A stretch of 64,000 nucleotides of DNA from Pirellulaceae bacterium (GTDB taxonomy: Bacteria; Planctomycetota; Planctomycetia; Pirellulales; Pirellulaceae): positions 399,792 through 463,791 of the forward strand of contig JAHDXO010000001.1 in the NCBI GenBank assembly GCA_023382975.1. Direction: 5' to 3'. Below the pieces are notes generated by a model. It was not told the DNA's origin. It saw nothing but the letters and a program-made list of their open reading frames with translations, and ran no database searches. The position numbers were made by a program, and so were the translations under genes. Within the stretch, counting starts at the first letter, position 1; every line of letters starts with the position of its first letter. Positions 38,115 to 46,369 of the stretch are shown here, piece after piece.

Positions 38115-39233
38115 ATGGCAGCAGATCCGTTCTACATTGCGATTGACGTGGGCGCCGGTCTGGGAGTGAAGATCGGTCTGTTCGCCGAACCGTTCACCCA
38201 AATTGGCACGGACTTGCTTCGCCGCGACCGGTTTGACAACGATTACCAGCGGTTTGTCGCCTGTCTCCTGCAAGCGATCGACCAGGTCGTTCGCGAGGGC
38301 GGCAAGACCATGAAAGATGTCCGAGCGATAGGAATTGCCTCGCCGGGGCTCTTCCGCTCGGACGGCACCTACCTGCTGCCTGCCAACCTTGAGTTTCTGA
38401 CGGGCCACAACCTGAAGCTGGATCTCGCGCGGCAAACCGGCTTGCCTGTGGTGATTGAGAACGACGCAAACACCGGCGGATTGGCCGAATGGTCGGTGCT
38501 GCGGACGGATCTGCTGTATTGGGTCTTCGGCGGCGGCTGGGGAGGGGCCTGGATCGACCGCTCGGGAACCGTCCAGTTTCCGGCACAGGATTGGGACGGG
38601 GACGATCGGTCGTTGCACTACACCAACGAGCCAGGTTACGCGATCCCGCTGGACAAATGGACGCTCAAGACGCTGTTCTACCAGTACGGCGCGTCGTTCG
38701 ATCGCTTCCAGCAAATCGTGATCGAGGACCTCTTGCTCCCCGATTCGCAACTGACGGGCCCGAACGGCGATCCGGAATCGATCCGCGCCGAGACGATCCT
38801 CTCGGGTCCGGGGCGTTGCCGGCTGTTCCGCGCGGTGGTGGGGGACGACAACTTCTACGAGCGATTCCTCGACATCCACGAGACCGATCAGATGGCGGAC
38901 CCGTCCGTGGCCGGGGAGCATATCAGCAAGTTGAGCATGATGCGGGTCGAAGCGGCGATTAACACCGATCGCCTGTTCGGCCGCATTCTGGCGCAAGCGA
39001 CACAAACCATGTTCCGTCAGGCGCGTCAGAACGGTCTGCGCGACGGCTTGCCGATCTGTCTGGGCGGCAAGCCGTCCTATGCCCTGCCGTATTTCGGCCC
39101 CTCGGCCCAAGGCCGTTTGGGAGCTATGGGGATCATGAGCTACCTTCGCCCATCGACGATCGATGAACGTGGCTTGAATGCCAATTTGGTGGGTGCTGCG
39201 GTGCTGGCCGAAAAAGCGGCCAACGAAAGCTGA
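38115..39233 (+). CDS. ROK-family sugar kinase/regulator-like protein
   Basis: A 372-aa protein with an ATG at 38115 after GGGGAGA. ROK features: the phosphate-binding YIAIDVGAGLGVKIGLF, the central IGIASPGLFRSDGTYLLPAN and LPVVIENDANTGGLAEW (catalytic Asp in the ENDAN motif), and VFGGGWGGAWIDRSG. The zinc-binding CxCGxxGC region of typical ROK kinases is absent, and the middle section (38600-38950) is unlike glucokinase. It could phosphorylate a sugar, but loss of the zinc site makes catalysis uncertain. The gene is followed by a convergent gene 5 nt away. Confidence 0.75.
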   Translation: MAADPFYIAIDVGAGLGVKIGLFAEPFTQIGTDLLRRDRFDNDYQRFVACLLQAIDQVVREGGKTMKDVRAIGIASPGLFRSDGTYLLPANLEFLTGHNLKLDLARQTGLPVVIENDANTGGLAEWSVLRTDLLYWVFGGGWGGAWIDRSGTVQFPAQDWDGDDRSLHYTNEPGYAIPLDKWTLKTLFYQYGASFDRFQQIVIEDLLLPDSQLTGPNGDPESIRAETILSGPGRCRLFRAVVGDDNFYERFLDIHETDQMADPSVAGEHISKLSMMRVEAAINTDRLFGRILAQATQTMFRQARQNGLRDGLPICLGGKPSYALPYFGPSAQGRLGAMGIMSYLRPSTIDERGLNANLVGAAVLAEKAANES

Positions 39234-39238
39234 CGTCG

Positions 39239-41341
39239 CTACCGGAGCACCTCGAACAGACTGTGCCGGTCGTCGGACCAGTCGAGGAATCGGCCGCAGG
39301 GCATCAAGGCGGCTCGCTGCAACTCAGGAGTCGCCAACGCGGCCGGATCGGCAGCCAGCAGACTCCACACGGCTGACCGCACACCCCGTTGTTCGTCCGC
39401 GCCGGAAGCGATGGTTAATTCGCTCAGGCCCAGGCGTCGCGCATGTCCACACAACACAGGCCGCAGGTCGACATGCACGTTCGAAATGTGAACCGCCAGA
39501 ATTCCATCGCGTTTCAAGTGTCCAAGGTAGATCCGAAAGGCTTCTTCGGTCAGCAAATGGATCGGAATGGCGTCGCTGGAAAAGGCATCCAGCACCAACA
39601 CATCGAACTCCTGCGGCTCTTCGCGTTCCAAACGGATGCGGGCGTCCCCGAGCACGGTCTCTGAAACGGCCGGACAGTCCTGCAAGTACGTGAAAAAGCG
39701 TTCCGCCAACGCGGTGACGGCGGGATTGATCTCGTAGAAACGGAACACGTCTGTTTCCTCGCCATAGGCAGCCAAGGTGCCGATCCCCAAGCCGACGATC
39801 CCGACGTGCCGCGACTGGCCGGCGCGGTGATGTGTCAGCACCAGCCCAACGCCCGACTCGGGCCCGTAGTAGCTGGTCGGCCAACGCCGCTGCGACGGCA
39901 AGGAATACTGCATCCCGTGCATCGTCCTGCCATGGATCAACTGGTACGACGGCGAGGCATCGGGCCGATCGGCGGTTTCCATCCGGACCATCAGCACCCC
40001 GTAGAAGTTGCGTTGAACCATCTCGACCCCCGCCAGCGTCTGCTGGAACAAGGCGGTCAACGCCCCGACGACCATCAGCATGGCGCCGGTCAATCCAAGC
40101 CAAATCCAACGTGGCCTGCCGCCTCGAATCCGGCTCGACGCGGAGCCGTAGTACACGCTCATTAACGCCGCGCAGCAGGCCACAATCGCCAGGGACAACT
40201 CGACTTGGATCACGAAGACCCGCGGTGCAACCACGGCGACAAACAGGCCGCCGGCCGCACCGCCGGCCGCTAAGACCAAGTAGAACGCGGTCAGATGGCG
40301 AGGCGACGGCTTGAGCCGCACGAGTTCGCCGTGGCAGACCATGGAACACGCAAACAGCAGCATGCCATAAATGGCGATCTGCGCCGGGATCGGCAGACTG
40401 GTGGTCACTCCGCGGCCCATCCACATCGCGGGCAAAGCTGCCAGGACCGCAACGCCCCAAGCGATCGCCCAACCGTTCCGCGGGCACCAACGGGGGCTGT
40501 GAAAACAGAAGATGAACGACAGCAGGTACAAAGTCAGCGGCAGAATCCACAGCAGCGGAACCACCGCCACGTCGATGCAGATCTGGTTCGTTACCGCCAG
40601 AAGCATGACCGAAGGGATCATCGACAATGCGAACCACGCCAGATACTGCACCGACCTCGGTCGTCGGTCCGCTCCATCGGCGCCGGCGTCCATTGCCGAT
40701 GACGGTGCCGCGGCACGCCACGTGAACCAAGCACACATACCGCACACCAGCGCGAATCCGGCAAAAAGCCACGACCACAGCCGCGTTTGCCCGACGGCGC
40801 CCAGCGCGGGTTCGACCACGAACGGATACGAGAGCAAGGCGACCAACGAACCGACGTTCGAAACCGCGTACAAGCGGTAAGGAGACCGATCTCCCGGCAA
40901 GCGGCAAAACCACGCCTGCAACAACGGACCGGTCGACGACAACAGCAGATAGGGAAAGCCGATGCAAGCCGTCAGCAAGGCCACGATCCGCCACGTCGGA
41001 TCCTCGCTGCCGTCGGGTTTCCAAGCGGCGGACGGGGTGATCGGCAGAACCAAAAGCGCTGCAGCCAGCAGCGCGACATGCAATCCCAGTTGCCACCGCA
41101 GGGGCAGCCATCGCGTCGCCCCGTGGGCATAGGCGTAGCCGACGAACAGCATGCTCTGAAAGAACAGCAGACAGACGGTCCAGACGGCAGGACTGCCACC
41201 GAACCACGGCAGCAAGAACCTGGCGATCAATGGCTGGATTTGAAACAGCAGCAGCGCACTCCAGAACACGGCAACCGCAAAACCGCAGGCGACCAGTCCT
41301 TCCCGGGCGGAATTCGATTGGCAATGAGTCTTCGGTCCCAT
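39239..41341 (-). CDS. Membrane-fused spermidine-synthase-like protein
   Basis: A 700-aa protein from the ATG at 41341. The N-terminal ~440 residues contain about a dozen hydrophobic segments (for example GFAVAVFWSALLLFQIQPLI and VWTVCLLFFQSMLFVGYAYA). The C-terminal part is a class I methyltransferase/aminopropyltransferase fold: VGIVGLGIGTLAAYG, FYEINPAVTALAERFF, ILGDAR-type (VLGDARIRLE), and FDVLVLDAFSSDAIPIHLLT. This is the 'fused MFS/spermidine synthase' architecture. The key Asp pair of true spermidine synthases is only partly matched, so polyamine synthesis is not assured. The start is 5 nt after the fxsA stop, so it is the last gene of a three-gene operon. Confidence 0.85.
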   Translation of the reverse strand: MGPKTHCQSNSAREGLVACGFAVAVFWSALLLFQIQPLIARFLLPWFGGSPAVWTVCLLFFQSMLFVGYAYAHGATRWLPLRWQLGLHVALLAAALLVLPITPSAAWKPDGSEDPTWRIVALLTACIGFPYLLLSSTGPLLQAWFCRLPGDRSPYRLYAVSNVGSLVALLSYPFVVEPALGAVGQTRLWSWLFAGFALVCGMCAWFTWRAAAPSSAMDAGADGADRRPRSVQYLAWFALSMIPSVMLLAVTNQICIDVAVVPLLWILPLTLYLLSFIFCFHSPRWCPRNGWAIAWGVAVLAALPAMWMGRGVTTSLPIPAQIAIYGMLLFACSMVCHGELVRLKPSPRHLTAFYLVLAAGGAAGGLFVAVVAPRVFVIQVELSLAIVACCAALMSVYYGSASSRIRGGRPRWIWLGLTGAMLMVVGALTALFQQTLAGVEMVQRNFYGVLMVRMETADRPDASPSYQLIHGRTMHGMQYSLPSQRRWPTSYYGPESGVGLVLTHHRAGQSRHVGIVGLGIGTLAAYGEETDVFRFYEINPAVTALAERFFTYLQDCPAVSETVLGDARIRLEREEPQEFDVLVLDAFSSDAIPIHLLTEEAFRIYLGHLKRDGILAVHISNVHVDLRPVLCGHARRLGLSELTIASGADEQRGVRSAVWSLLAADPAALATPELQRAALMPCGRFLDWSDDRHSLFEVLR

Positions 41342-41346
41342 TTCTC

Positions 41347-41802
41347 TCACGGCTCTGGGTCGCGCGGAACGACATGCGAATCGATCACTTCCGGACCGCT
41401 GCCGAATCGATCTCCAGCGCCGGGCGGGAACGATTGCACCGTAAAGTGAGCTTGGAACCAGGAGATCAATCGCTGGCGATAGAAGGCCCGGCACGGGGGA
41501 ATCAACAGGGTCAGTCCGAACAGATCCGTCAGGATGCCGGGAGTCACCAACAATGCACCTGCCGCGAAGATCATCGCGGCATCGACCATCGCGGCGCCCG
41601 GCAAACGGCCCGCCTGCAACTCTTGCTGAATCCGACGATACGTCCGAAACCCTTCGCTGCGGGCCAACCATGTTCCGATCACGCCGGAAACGACCACCAA
41701 ACCTAAGGTGAACCGCCAGTCGGTCAAGTCGGACAGATACAACAGCAGCGCAAGTTCCACCAACGGCACGACGGTGAACAACAGGAACAATCGGAAAAAC
41801 AT
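41347..41802 (-). CDS. fxsA: FxsA family membrane protein
   Basis: A 151-aa protein with the ATG at 41802. The family pattern is clear: FFRLFLLFTVVPLVELALLL (first membrane helix), VSGVIGTWLARSEGFRTYRR (the conserved G-x-x-L-x-R-x-[EQ]G segment), RIQQELQAGRLPGAAMVDAA and GALLVTPGILTDLFGLTLLI. In E. coli, FxsA overproduction relieves F-exclusion of phage T7; its normal role is not known. It sits between lplA (14 nt) and the spermidine-synthase-like gene (5 nt). Confidence 0.92.
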   Translation of the reverse strand: MFFRLFLLFTVVPLVELALLLYLSDLTDWRFTLGLVVVSGVIGTWLARSEGFRTYRRIQQELQAGRLPGAAMVDAAMIFAAGALLVTPGILTDLFGLTLLIPPCRAFYRQRLISWFQAHFTVQSFPPGAGDRFGSGPEVIDSHVVPRDPEP

Positions 41803-41816
41803 GGTCGGCTGCCCCG

Positions 41817-42491
41817 CTACGTTGGTATTGCTTGCCTGCCCGTGAATTCGAATGGGGTGTCGGCCTGCCACTCGGCGATCAGGGCTTGGCGCAGTTGGTC
41901 GGCGGTAACGGGCAGATTGGTGACGAAGTCTTCGTGGCTGCGTCCCCGTCGGTACTCCGGCTGGCGTGGCGGAGTCTTCAGACATTCCGAGATCAGGGAC
42001 AGCGGAAAATCGTACAACAAAGTCCCGTGGTACAGCAGGTGCGTCCGCTTGCAGCGCAGACTGTTTCCGGAGAACTTCCGGCCGTCGACCGCCAGATCGC
42101 TCGTTCCACAGCAAGTCGCCGCAGGCACCAACCGCCGTACGGCAGCGCCCAGGATGCCGAGCGAGTAGCAGTGGGCTTGGTTGATCATCTGGATCTGGGG
42201 ATGCAACCGGTAAGACAACACGACCGCGTACATCAGGCACCCCGGTCCGATCACGACGGACGCTCCGCCGCTGCCGCGGCGCAACACCGGCAGTCCCAGG
42301 CGGCGGCACCGCTCCTCGTCCACTTCGTCCGCCACGCGCGACGAACGGCCCAACACGACCATCGGTTCGGGCGATTCCCACAACCGCAGCACTTCGCAGG
42401 GTTCGGGGCCGCTTTCAGCCTGTTCGAGTAGCGCTTCGTCCAGAGCCAGGTTTTCGGCCGGGGTCGGGAGCGTGAGGTCCAGTAGTTTCAC
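41817..42491 (-). CDS. lplA: Lipoate--protein ligase A-type
   Basis: Attaches lipoate (or octanoate) to lipoyl domains such as that of AceF. A 224-aa protein of the LplA/LipM fold: RLWESPEPMVVLGRSSRVAD, the substrate-binding LPVLRRGSGGASVVIGPGCLMYAVV, the catalytic lysine region DLAVDGRKFSGNSLRCKRTH, and LLYHGTLLYDFPL. It is shorter than E. coli LplA and lacks its C-terminal accessory domain, which in some organisms is a separate protein; it could alternatively be an octanoyl transferase. First gene of the operon with fxsA. Confidence 0.88.
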   Translation of the reverse strand: MKLLDLTLPTPAENLALDEALLEQAESGPEPCEVLRLWESPEPMVVLGRSSRVADEVDEERCRRLGLPVLRRGSGGASVVIGPGCLMYAVVLSYRLHPQIQMINQAHCYSLGILGAAVRRLVPAATCCGTSDLAVDGRKFSGNSLRCKRTHLLYHGTLLYDFPLSLISECLKTPPRQPEYRRGRSHEDFVTNLPVTADQLRQALIAEWQADTPFEFTGRQAIPT

Positions 42492-42582
42492 GAGATGGCT
42501 GTCCGCTGGTTCCGAGGCAGGTTAGACTTGTTCGGCCGTGGCCGTTTCCCGATTTTCCATTCCGACGCAACGACTCACCATC

Positions 42583-43647
42583 ATGACCGATGATACTCGA
42601 CCGGACAAGTCAGCCAGCCAGCTTCCGGCAATCGAATCGGACGTCGCGGACGAATCGAGGCTCGGCTCACCTCCGTCGATTGTCCCGCTCGTCTTGGTCC
42701 CTCTGCTGATGGTCGCCGCGTTCGTGGTCGTGGTCGCGTTGTTCGGCTGGCTGGGGCTGGCCGGCGCCCGTCCCGAAGAGTTGGTTGCCCGACTGCAACG
42801 GGCGGATCGCAACAGTTTTCGGGCCGCGGTCGCCCTGGTTCAAATGCTGCGCGAACCGGAAAACGCCCATCTGCGGCGCGACGAGCAACTTGCCCGCCAG
42901 TTGTCCGGGCTGTTGCAGCACGAAGTGGCGACCGGCAACCTGGAACCCGAACGCATCCAGTTGCGCAGTTTCCTCTGCCGAGCGTTGGGCGAGTTCGAGG
43001 GGGACGAAGTCCTTTACGCGCTGCTGGACGCGGGCGCCACCGAGCGGGATCCCCGCGAAATTGACGTCCGCCGCTCGGCGTTCGAGGCGATCGCGCAGAT
43101 TGCGTCGCGGCGATCCGCCGAGGCTCGCCCCCTGGTACCCGGCTTGCTGGAGACGCTGCTGGCGGCCACGCAAGCGCCCTCCGCGGAACCCCCGACTTCG
43201 CCATCCCGCGATTCGCTGCGGGCGACTGCCGCGTTCACGCTGGGCGTGCTGGGCGACGACCGGGCGCAAACGGCGTTGTTGAACCTGCTGGACGATCCTT
43301 GTGCTGACGTGCGTTTCAACGCCGCGACCGGTTTGGCCAGGTGGGGACGCTTCGAATCGGAACGGGTTCTGCTGGAGATGCTCGATCCCGAATCGGAATC
43401 GGCGGTGGCGGGGGAGGGCACCGAGCGGGGACGTGCTTGGCGGCGGCAGATCGTGCTCCGCAGCGCGCTGCGCTCGGTGGAATTGTTGTGGACCACGACA
43501 CCGCCCAACGATTCGGACCGGTTGTATCAAGCCGTCCTACGCCTCACCCGCTATTCCGACGACCCGGCCGTGCAACGCCAGGCCCGTCGCATCATGCAAG
43601 CAGTGGAAGCATCGCAGCAATCGACCAATTCGGTCTGTAGCGATTAG
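42583..43647 (+). CDS. Membrane-anchored HEAT-repeat protein
   Basis: A 354-aa protein from the ATG at 42583 (an upstream GTG at 42538 is in frame). A polar N-terminus precedes one strong membrane helix (IVPLVLVPLLMVAAFVVVVA). The rest is helical with HEAT/PBS-lyase-type repeats, seen in RSFLCRALGEFEGDEVLYAL, RSAFEAIAQIASRR, ATAAFTLGVLGDDRAQTALL and VRFNAATGLARWGRFESERV. It is probably a scaffold on one face of the membrane. It is divergent from lplA (~90 bases). Confidence 0.8.
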   Translation: MTDDTRPDKSASQLPAIESDVADESRLGSPPSIVPLVLVPLLMVAAFVVVVALFGWLGLAGARPEELVARLQRADRNSFRAAVALVQMLREPENAHLRRDEQLARQLSGLLQHEVATGNLEPERIQLRSFLCRALGEFEGDEVLYALLDAGATERDPREIDVRRSAFEAIAQIASRRSAEARPLVPGLLETLLAATQAPSAEPPTSPSRDSLRATAAFTLGVLGDDRAQTALLNLLDDPCADVRFNAATGLARWGRFESERVLLEMLDPESESAVAGEGTERGRAWRRQIVLRSALRSVELLWTTTPPNDSDRLYQAVLRLTRYSDDPAVQRQARRIMQAVEASQQSTNSVCSD

Positions 43648-43894
43648 GCAAGATCTGCCTGCAAACCGTGGCGAGGTGTTCGTACGAGCCTGCTGGCAGA
43701 GGGTTCGCGATCGGTAAAATCCACACGATTCTTGAGACAAATTCGCCGATTTTTCGCGCCGCCGAAGAACGAGGTTGTTGCCTTCCGTCGCCCTTCATGG
43801 GAGAATTCTTATTAGCGCGTCAGGCATCGTTCGGTTGCCCGGCGACGGCGGGGAACTCTTTCACGGCATGTACGAACGTTAGTGGGGCGAAGAA

Positions 43895-45361
43895 ATGTAC
43901 ATCACGTTTTCCAGCTTGGCAACTTTGTCTCTCGGATTGGTGGCGGCGGGCGTCGCGATCGCCCAGGATTGCTGCCAGCCGGCGGTTCAGCAAGCTTACC
44001 GGACGGTACAGCAGACCGTCTACGAGGAGCAGCAGGTGACCGCGTACCGCCTGGAGTACGAGACGGTTTTCGAGGAACGCCAGATCACGGTTCAGCGGCC
44101 GGTCTGGGAAACCGAAATGCGCGAGCGGCGGATCACGGTCGCCCGGCCCGTTGTCGAGACCAGCGAGCGCGAGGAACGCTTCACCGTGATGCGGCCCGTC
44201 TGGGAGACCAGCTTCCGCGACACCAGCTTTGATCAGGTCCGCTACGTCCAGGAAACCGAGATGCGCGAACAGCGGCAGATCGTCCAGCGGCCTGTGGTCG
44301 AACAGACGTTCCGCGAAGAGTCGCGTGTCGTGCGGCGACCGGTCACGGAGACCGTGATGCAGAGCCAGATGCAGACCAGCTTCGAGCCGGTGACCACCAT
44401 GCAGACGCAACTGGTCGATCAAGGCGGCTGGGTCAACAACTGGGTCGTTGTCCCCACCCAGCAGCGGACGTCGCTGCAATGGCTGCCGGGCGCAACGATG
44501 GTCGATCCGACGACCGGCATGACCTTTTGGCGGCGAGGCGGTTTGTTCTGGACTCAGCCTCCCGCGGTCGGCACGCTCGCCGTGCAGCAGCAGTACGTGC
44601 CGAACGTTGTCGCCGTTCAGCAGCCCCAAACGACGATGGTCGCCCGCCCGGTGATTACGCAGAGTCCCGTCCAGGTGACGAGATTCGTCGACGAAGTCGT
44701 CGTCGAGAAAGTGCCGATCCAAGTCACTCGCATGGAACAGCACGAAGAAGTCCGCCAGATTCCGGTCACCGTCCAACGCCCGGTGGTCGAGCGGATTCAG
44801 CAACAGGTGCCTGTGCAGACCCTGCGCTGGGTCCAGCAGGAAATGGTCCGCAAGGTTCCCGTGACCACCCAGCGGATCGTTCACGAGGAACGAGTCGAGC
44901 AGGTGCCCGTGCAAGTCTGCCGCATGGTTCAAGAGACGCGGATGGTCCAGGAACCGCGTACCGTCGCCTCGTGGAAGCCGTACACGGCGACGCAGTCGGT
45001 TCCCCGAACTGTCGTGATGCGAGTTCCTGTGGATGCCTGCGGAACCTTCACCGCGCCCCCGACCACCACCTATTACCAATCCGCACCGCCGGTCATCGTG
45101 TCGCCTCCGGTTGGCGGAGACGTCACCACACGCCGGATACCGACCCCCGCGGATTCGTCGGCGGTTGACGGCTCCGTCCTGCGCAGCGAGAATTCGACAG
45201 CGCCGCAACCGATCGAAGCGGACAAGGAAGCCGAACAGCATCTTCCGAAGGACACGGACCCGACGGGCCAACCCACGATTGAACCCGCCGAAATTCCGTT
45301 GCTGGAACCGGCCGGGTCGCCTGACGATGCCGTGACGCGGCCGACCGGAAACACCGCCTGA
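43895..45361 (+). CDS. YTV-like repeat cell-envelope protein
   Basis: A 488-aa protein with a signal peptide (YITFSSLATLSLGLVAAGVA). Two long arrays of short repeats follow: residues ~35-170 repeat a pattern like RPVWETEMRERRITVARPVV, and residues ~270-400 repeat a QVPVQVxRMVxE pattern. This matches the YTV repeat family known from planctomycete cell-wall preparations. The two arrays flank a less repetitive central region (QTQLVDQGGWVNNWVVVPTQ). The last ~90 residues are Pro/Thr/Glu-rich and probably disordered. Two adjacent cysteines follow the signal peptide (QDCC). A structural envelope role is inferred from the family. Confidence 0.88.
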   Translation: MYITFSSLATLSLGLVAAGVAIAQDCCQPAVQQAYRTVQQTVYEEQQVTAYRLEYETVFEERQITVQRPVWETEMRERRITVARPVVETSEREERFTVMRPVWETSFRDTSFDQVRYVQETEMREQRQIVQRPVVEQTFREESRVVRRPVTETVMQSQMQTSFEPVTTMQTQLVDQGGWVNNWVVVPTQQRTSLQWLPGATMVDPTTGMTFWRRGGLFWTQPPAVGTLAVQQQYVPNVVAVQQPQTTMVARPVITQSPVQVTRFVDEVVVEKVPIQVTRMEQHEEVRQIPVTVQRPVVERIQQQVPVQTLRWVQQEMVRKVPVTTQRIVHEERVEQVPVQVCRMVQETRMVQEPRTVASWKPYTATQSVPRTVVMRVPVDACGTFTAPPTTTYYQSAPPVIVSPPVGGDVTTRRIPTPADSSAVDGSVLRSENSTAPQPIEADKEAEQHLPKDTDPTGQPTIEPAEIPLLEPAGSPDDAVTRPTGNTA

Positions 45362-45444
45362 GCGCGGCTTCGTTCGTCGGAATTCACTGGCTGTGGCGGA
45401 CCATCGGTTCGTCGCAGCTTTTTTTCTTGGGAGTCATTGCCATC

Positions 45445-45978
45445 ATGAAGTATCTGCTTCCGTGCAGCCAGTGCGACCGCCAACACGAAGTCGATCCAAC
45501 ACAGGCCGGCGAACGTATCGTTTGCGGATGCGGACAGGAATTGGAAATCCCTTCGCTGCGAGGTTTGCGCGCATTGAAACCGGTCTCGCTCGTTTCGGCT
45601 TCGCGCGGTGCCGCGCGTCCATCGAACGAACTGCCGCGGCGTTTGATTTTGGTGGCCGGCATGTTGCTGATCGCCGGCGGCTTGGTCGCTGGCGCGTACG
45701 GCGGTCTGGTGCTGACCCAAATCCGTGTGCCGGATCGGCTGACAACCAGCGATCCGGAAGCCGATGCGGCGATCGACGAACTCGACCCTGCCGGTGCCTT
45801 CCGCATGTGGACCGATTTCCGCGACCAGGGGCCGGGGCCCTACCAAGTCCCCTATCGGTTCATGGCCCAGAGTGCCAAAGGTCACTTCACCCGCTGGCTA
45901 TTGGGCGGTTTGATCACGGTTGGCCTTGGCGGTTTGCTCACCGCTGGCGCCCTGCTGAAACCCCGGTCATCGAATTAG
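45445..45978 (+). CDS. Small membrane protein with N-terminal zinc-ribbon-like motif
   Basis: A 177-aa protein; I chose the ATG at 45445. The N-terminus has a CxxC...CxC arrangement (LPCSQCDRQHEV and IVCGCGQELEI), typical of a small zinc ribbon. Two hydrophobic segments follow (LILVAGMLLIAGGLVAGAYG and WLLGGLITVGLGGLLTAGAL) with about 75 residues between them. Similar Zn-ribbon/two-helix proteins are common in planctomycetes and have no assigned function. It lies 83 nt after the YTV gene and may be co-transcribed. Confidence 0.75.
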   Translation: MKYLLPCSQCDRQHEVDPTQAGERIVCGCGQELEIPSLRGLRALKPVSLVSASRGAARPSNELPRRLILVAGMLLIAGGLVAGAYGGLVLTQIRVPDRLTTSDPEADAAIDELDPAGAFRMWTDFRDQGPGPYQVPYRFMAQSAKGHFTRWLLGGLITVGLGGLLTAGALLKPRSSN

Positions 45979-46144
45979 TCGAAGCGCTCTTGTCGCTCGA
46001 TGCTATCGACCGTATGCTAGCTCCGCTGTCAGCCCCGTTCTCGAAAGACCGAAGATACATCCCTTCAGGGGGATTTAAGAAACTTCGCAGAACTTTCATG
46101 AACACCGATTGACGACCTTCGCCAAATCAGTAAACTTGCGACTC

Positions 46145-46192
46145 ACGCTATATGTTGTGGTTGCCTGCTTCAGGAACTACAATATGTAGAGT
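46145..46192 (+). promoter_or_regulatory. Tandem NrdR boxes upstream of nrdJ
   Basis: Two 16-base sites match the NrdR consensus acaCwATATaTwGtgt: ACGCTATATGTTGTGG at 46145-46160 (13 of 16) and CTACAATATGTAGAGT at 46177-46192 (12 of 16). Their starts are 32 bases apart, about three helical turns, the spacing known for cooperative NrdR binding. The pair lies 178 bases before the nrdJ start. NrdR represses ribonucleotide reductase genes in response to ATP/dATP. Confidence 0.8.
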
Positions 46193-46369
46193 AAAACTAC
46201 CGTAGAGCTGCATGATTCTCGCGTAGCTCCATTTCTTTCTATCCCAGGAAAATGCTCCGGTCGAAAGGGAAATCGACCCTCCACCTAAGCGATGGACTTA
46301 TGTGCAGATCAGGAGGTTGAATTCTGCACTTTTGACGGAGCGAAAAAACGCCAGCAGAAGGAGCTGACA

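Noticed and set aside
45979..46369. A possible cobalamin riboswitch before the B12-dependent nrdJ
   Set aside because: I could not find the conserved B12-box core or a fitting fold; only the NrdR-like sites are supported.
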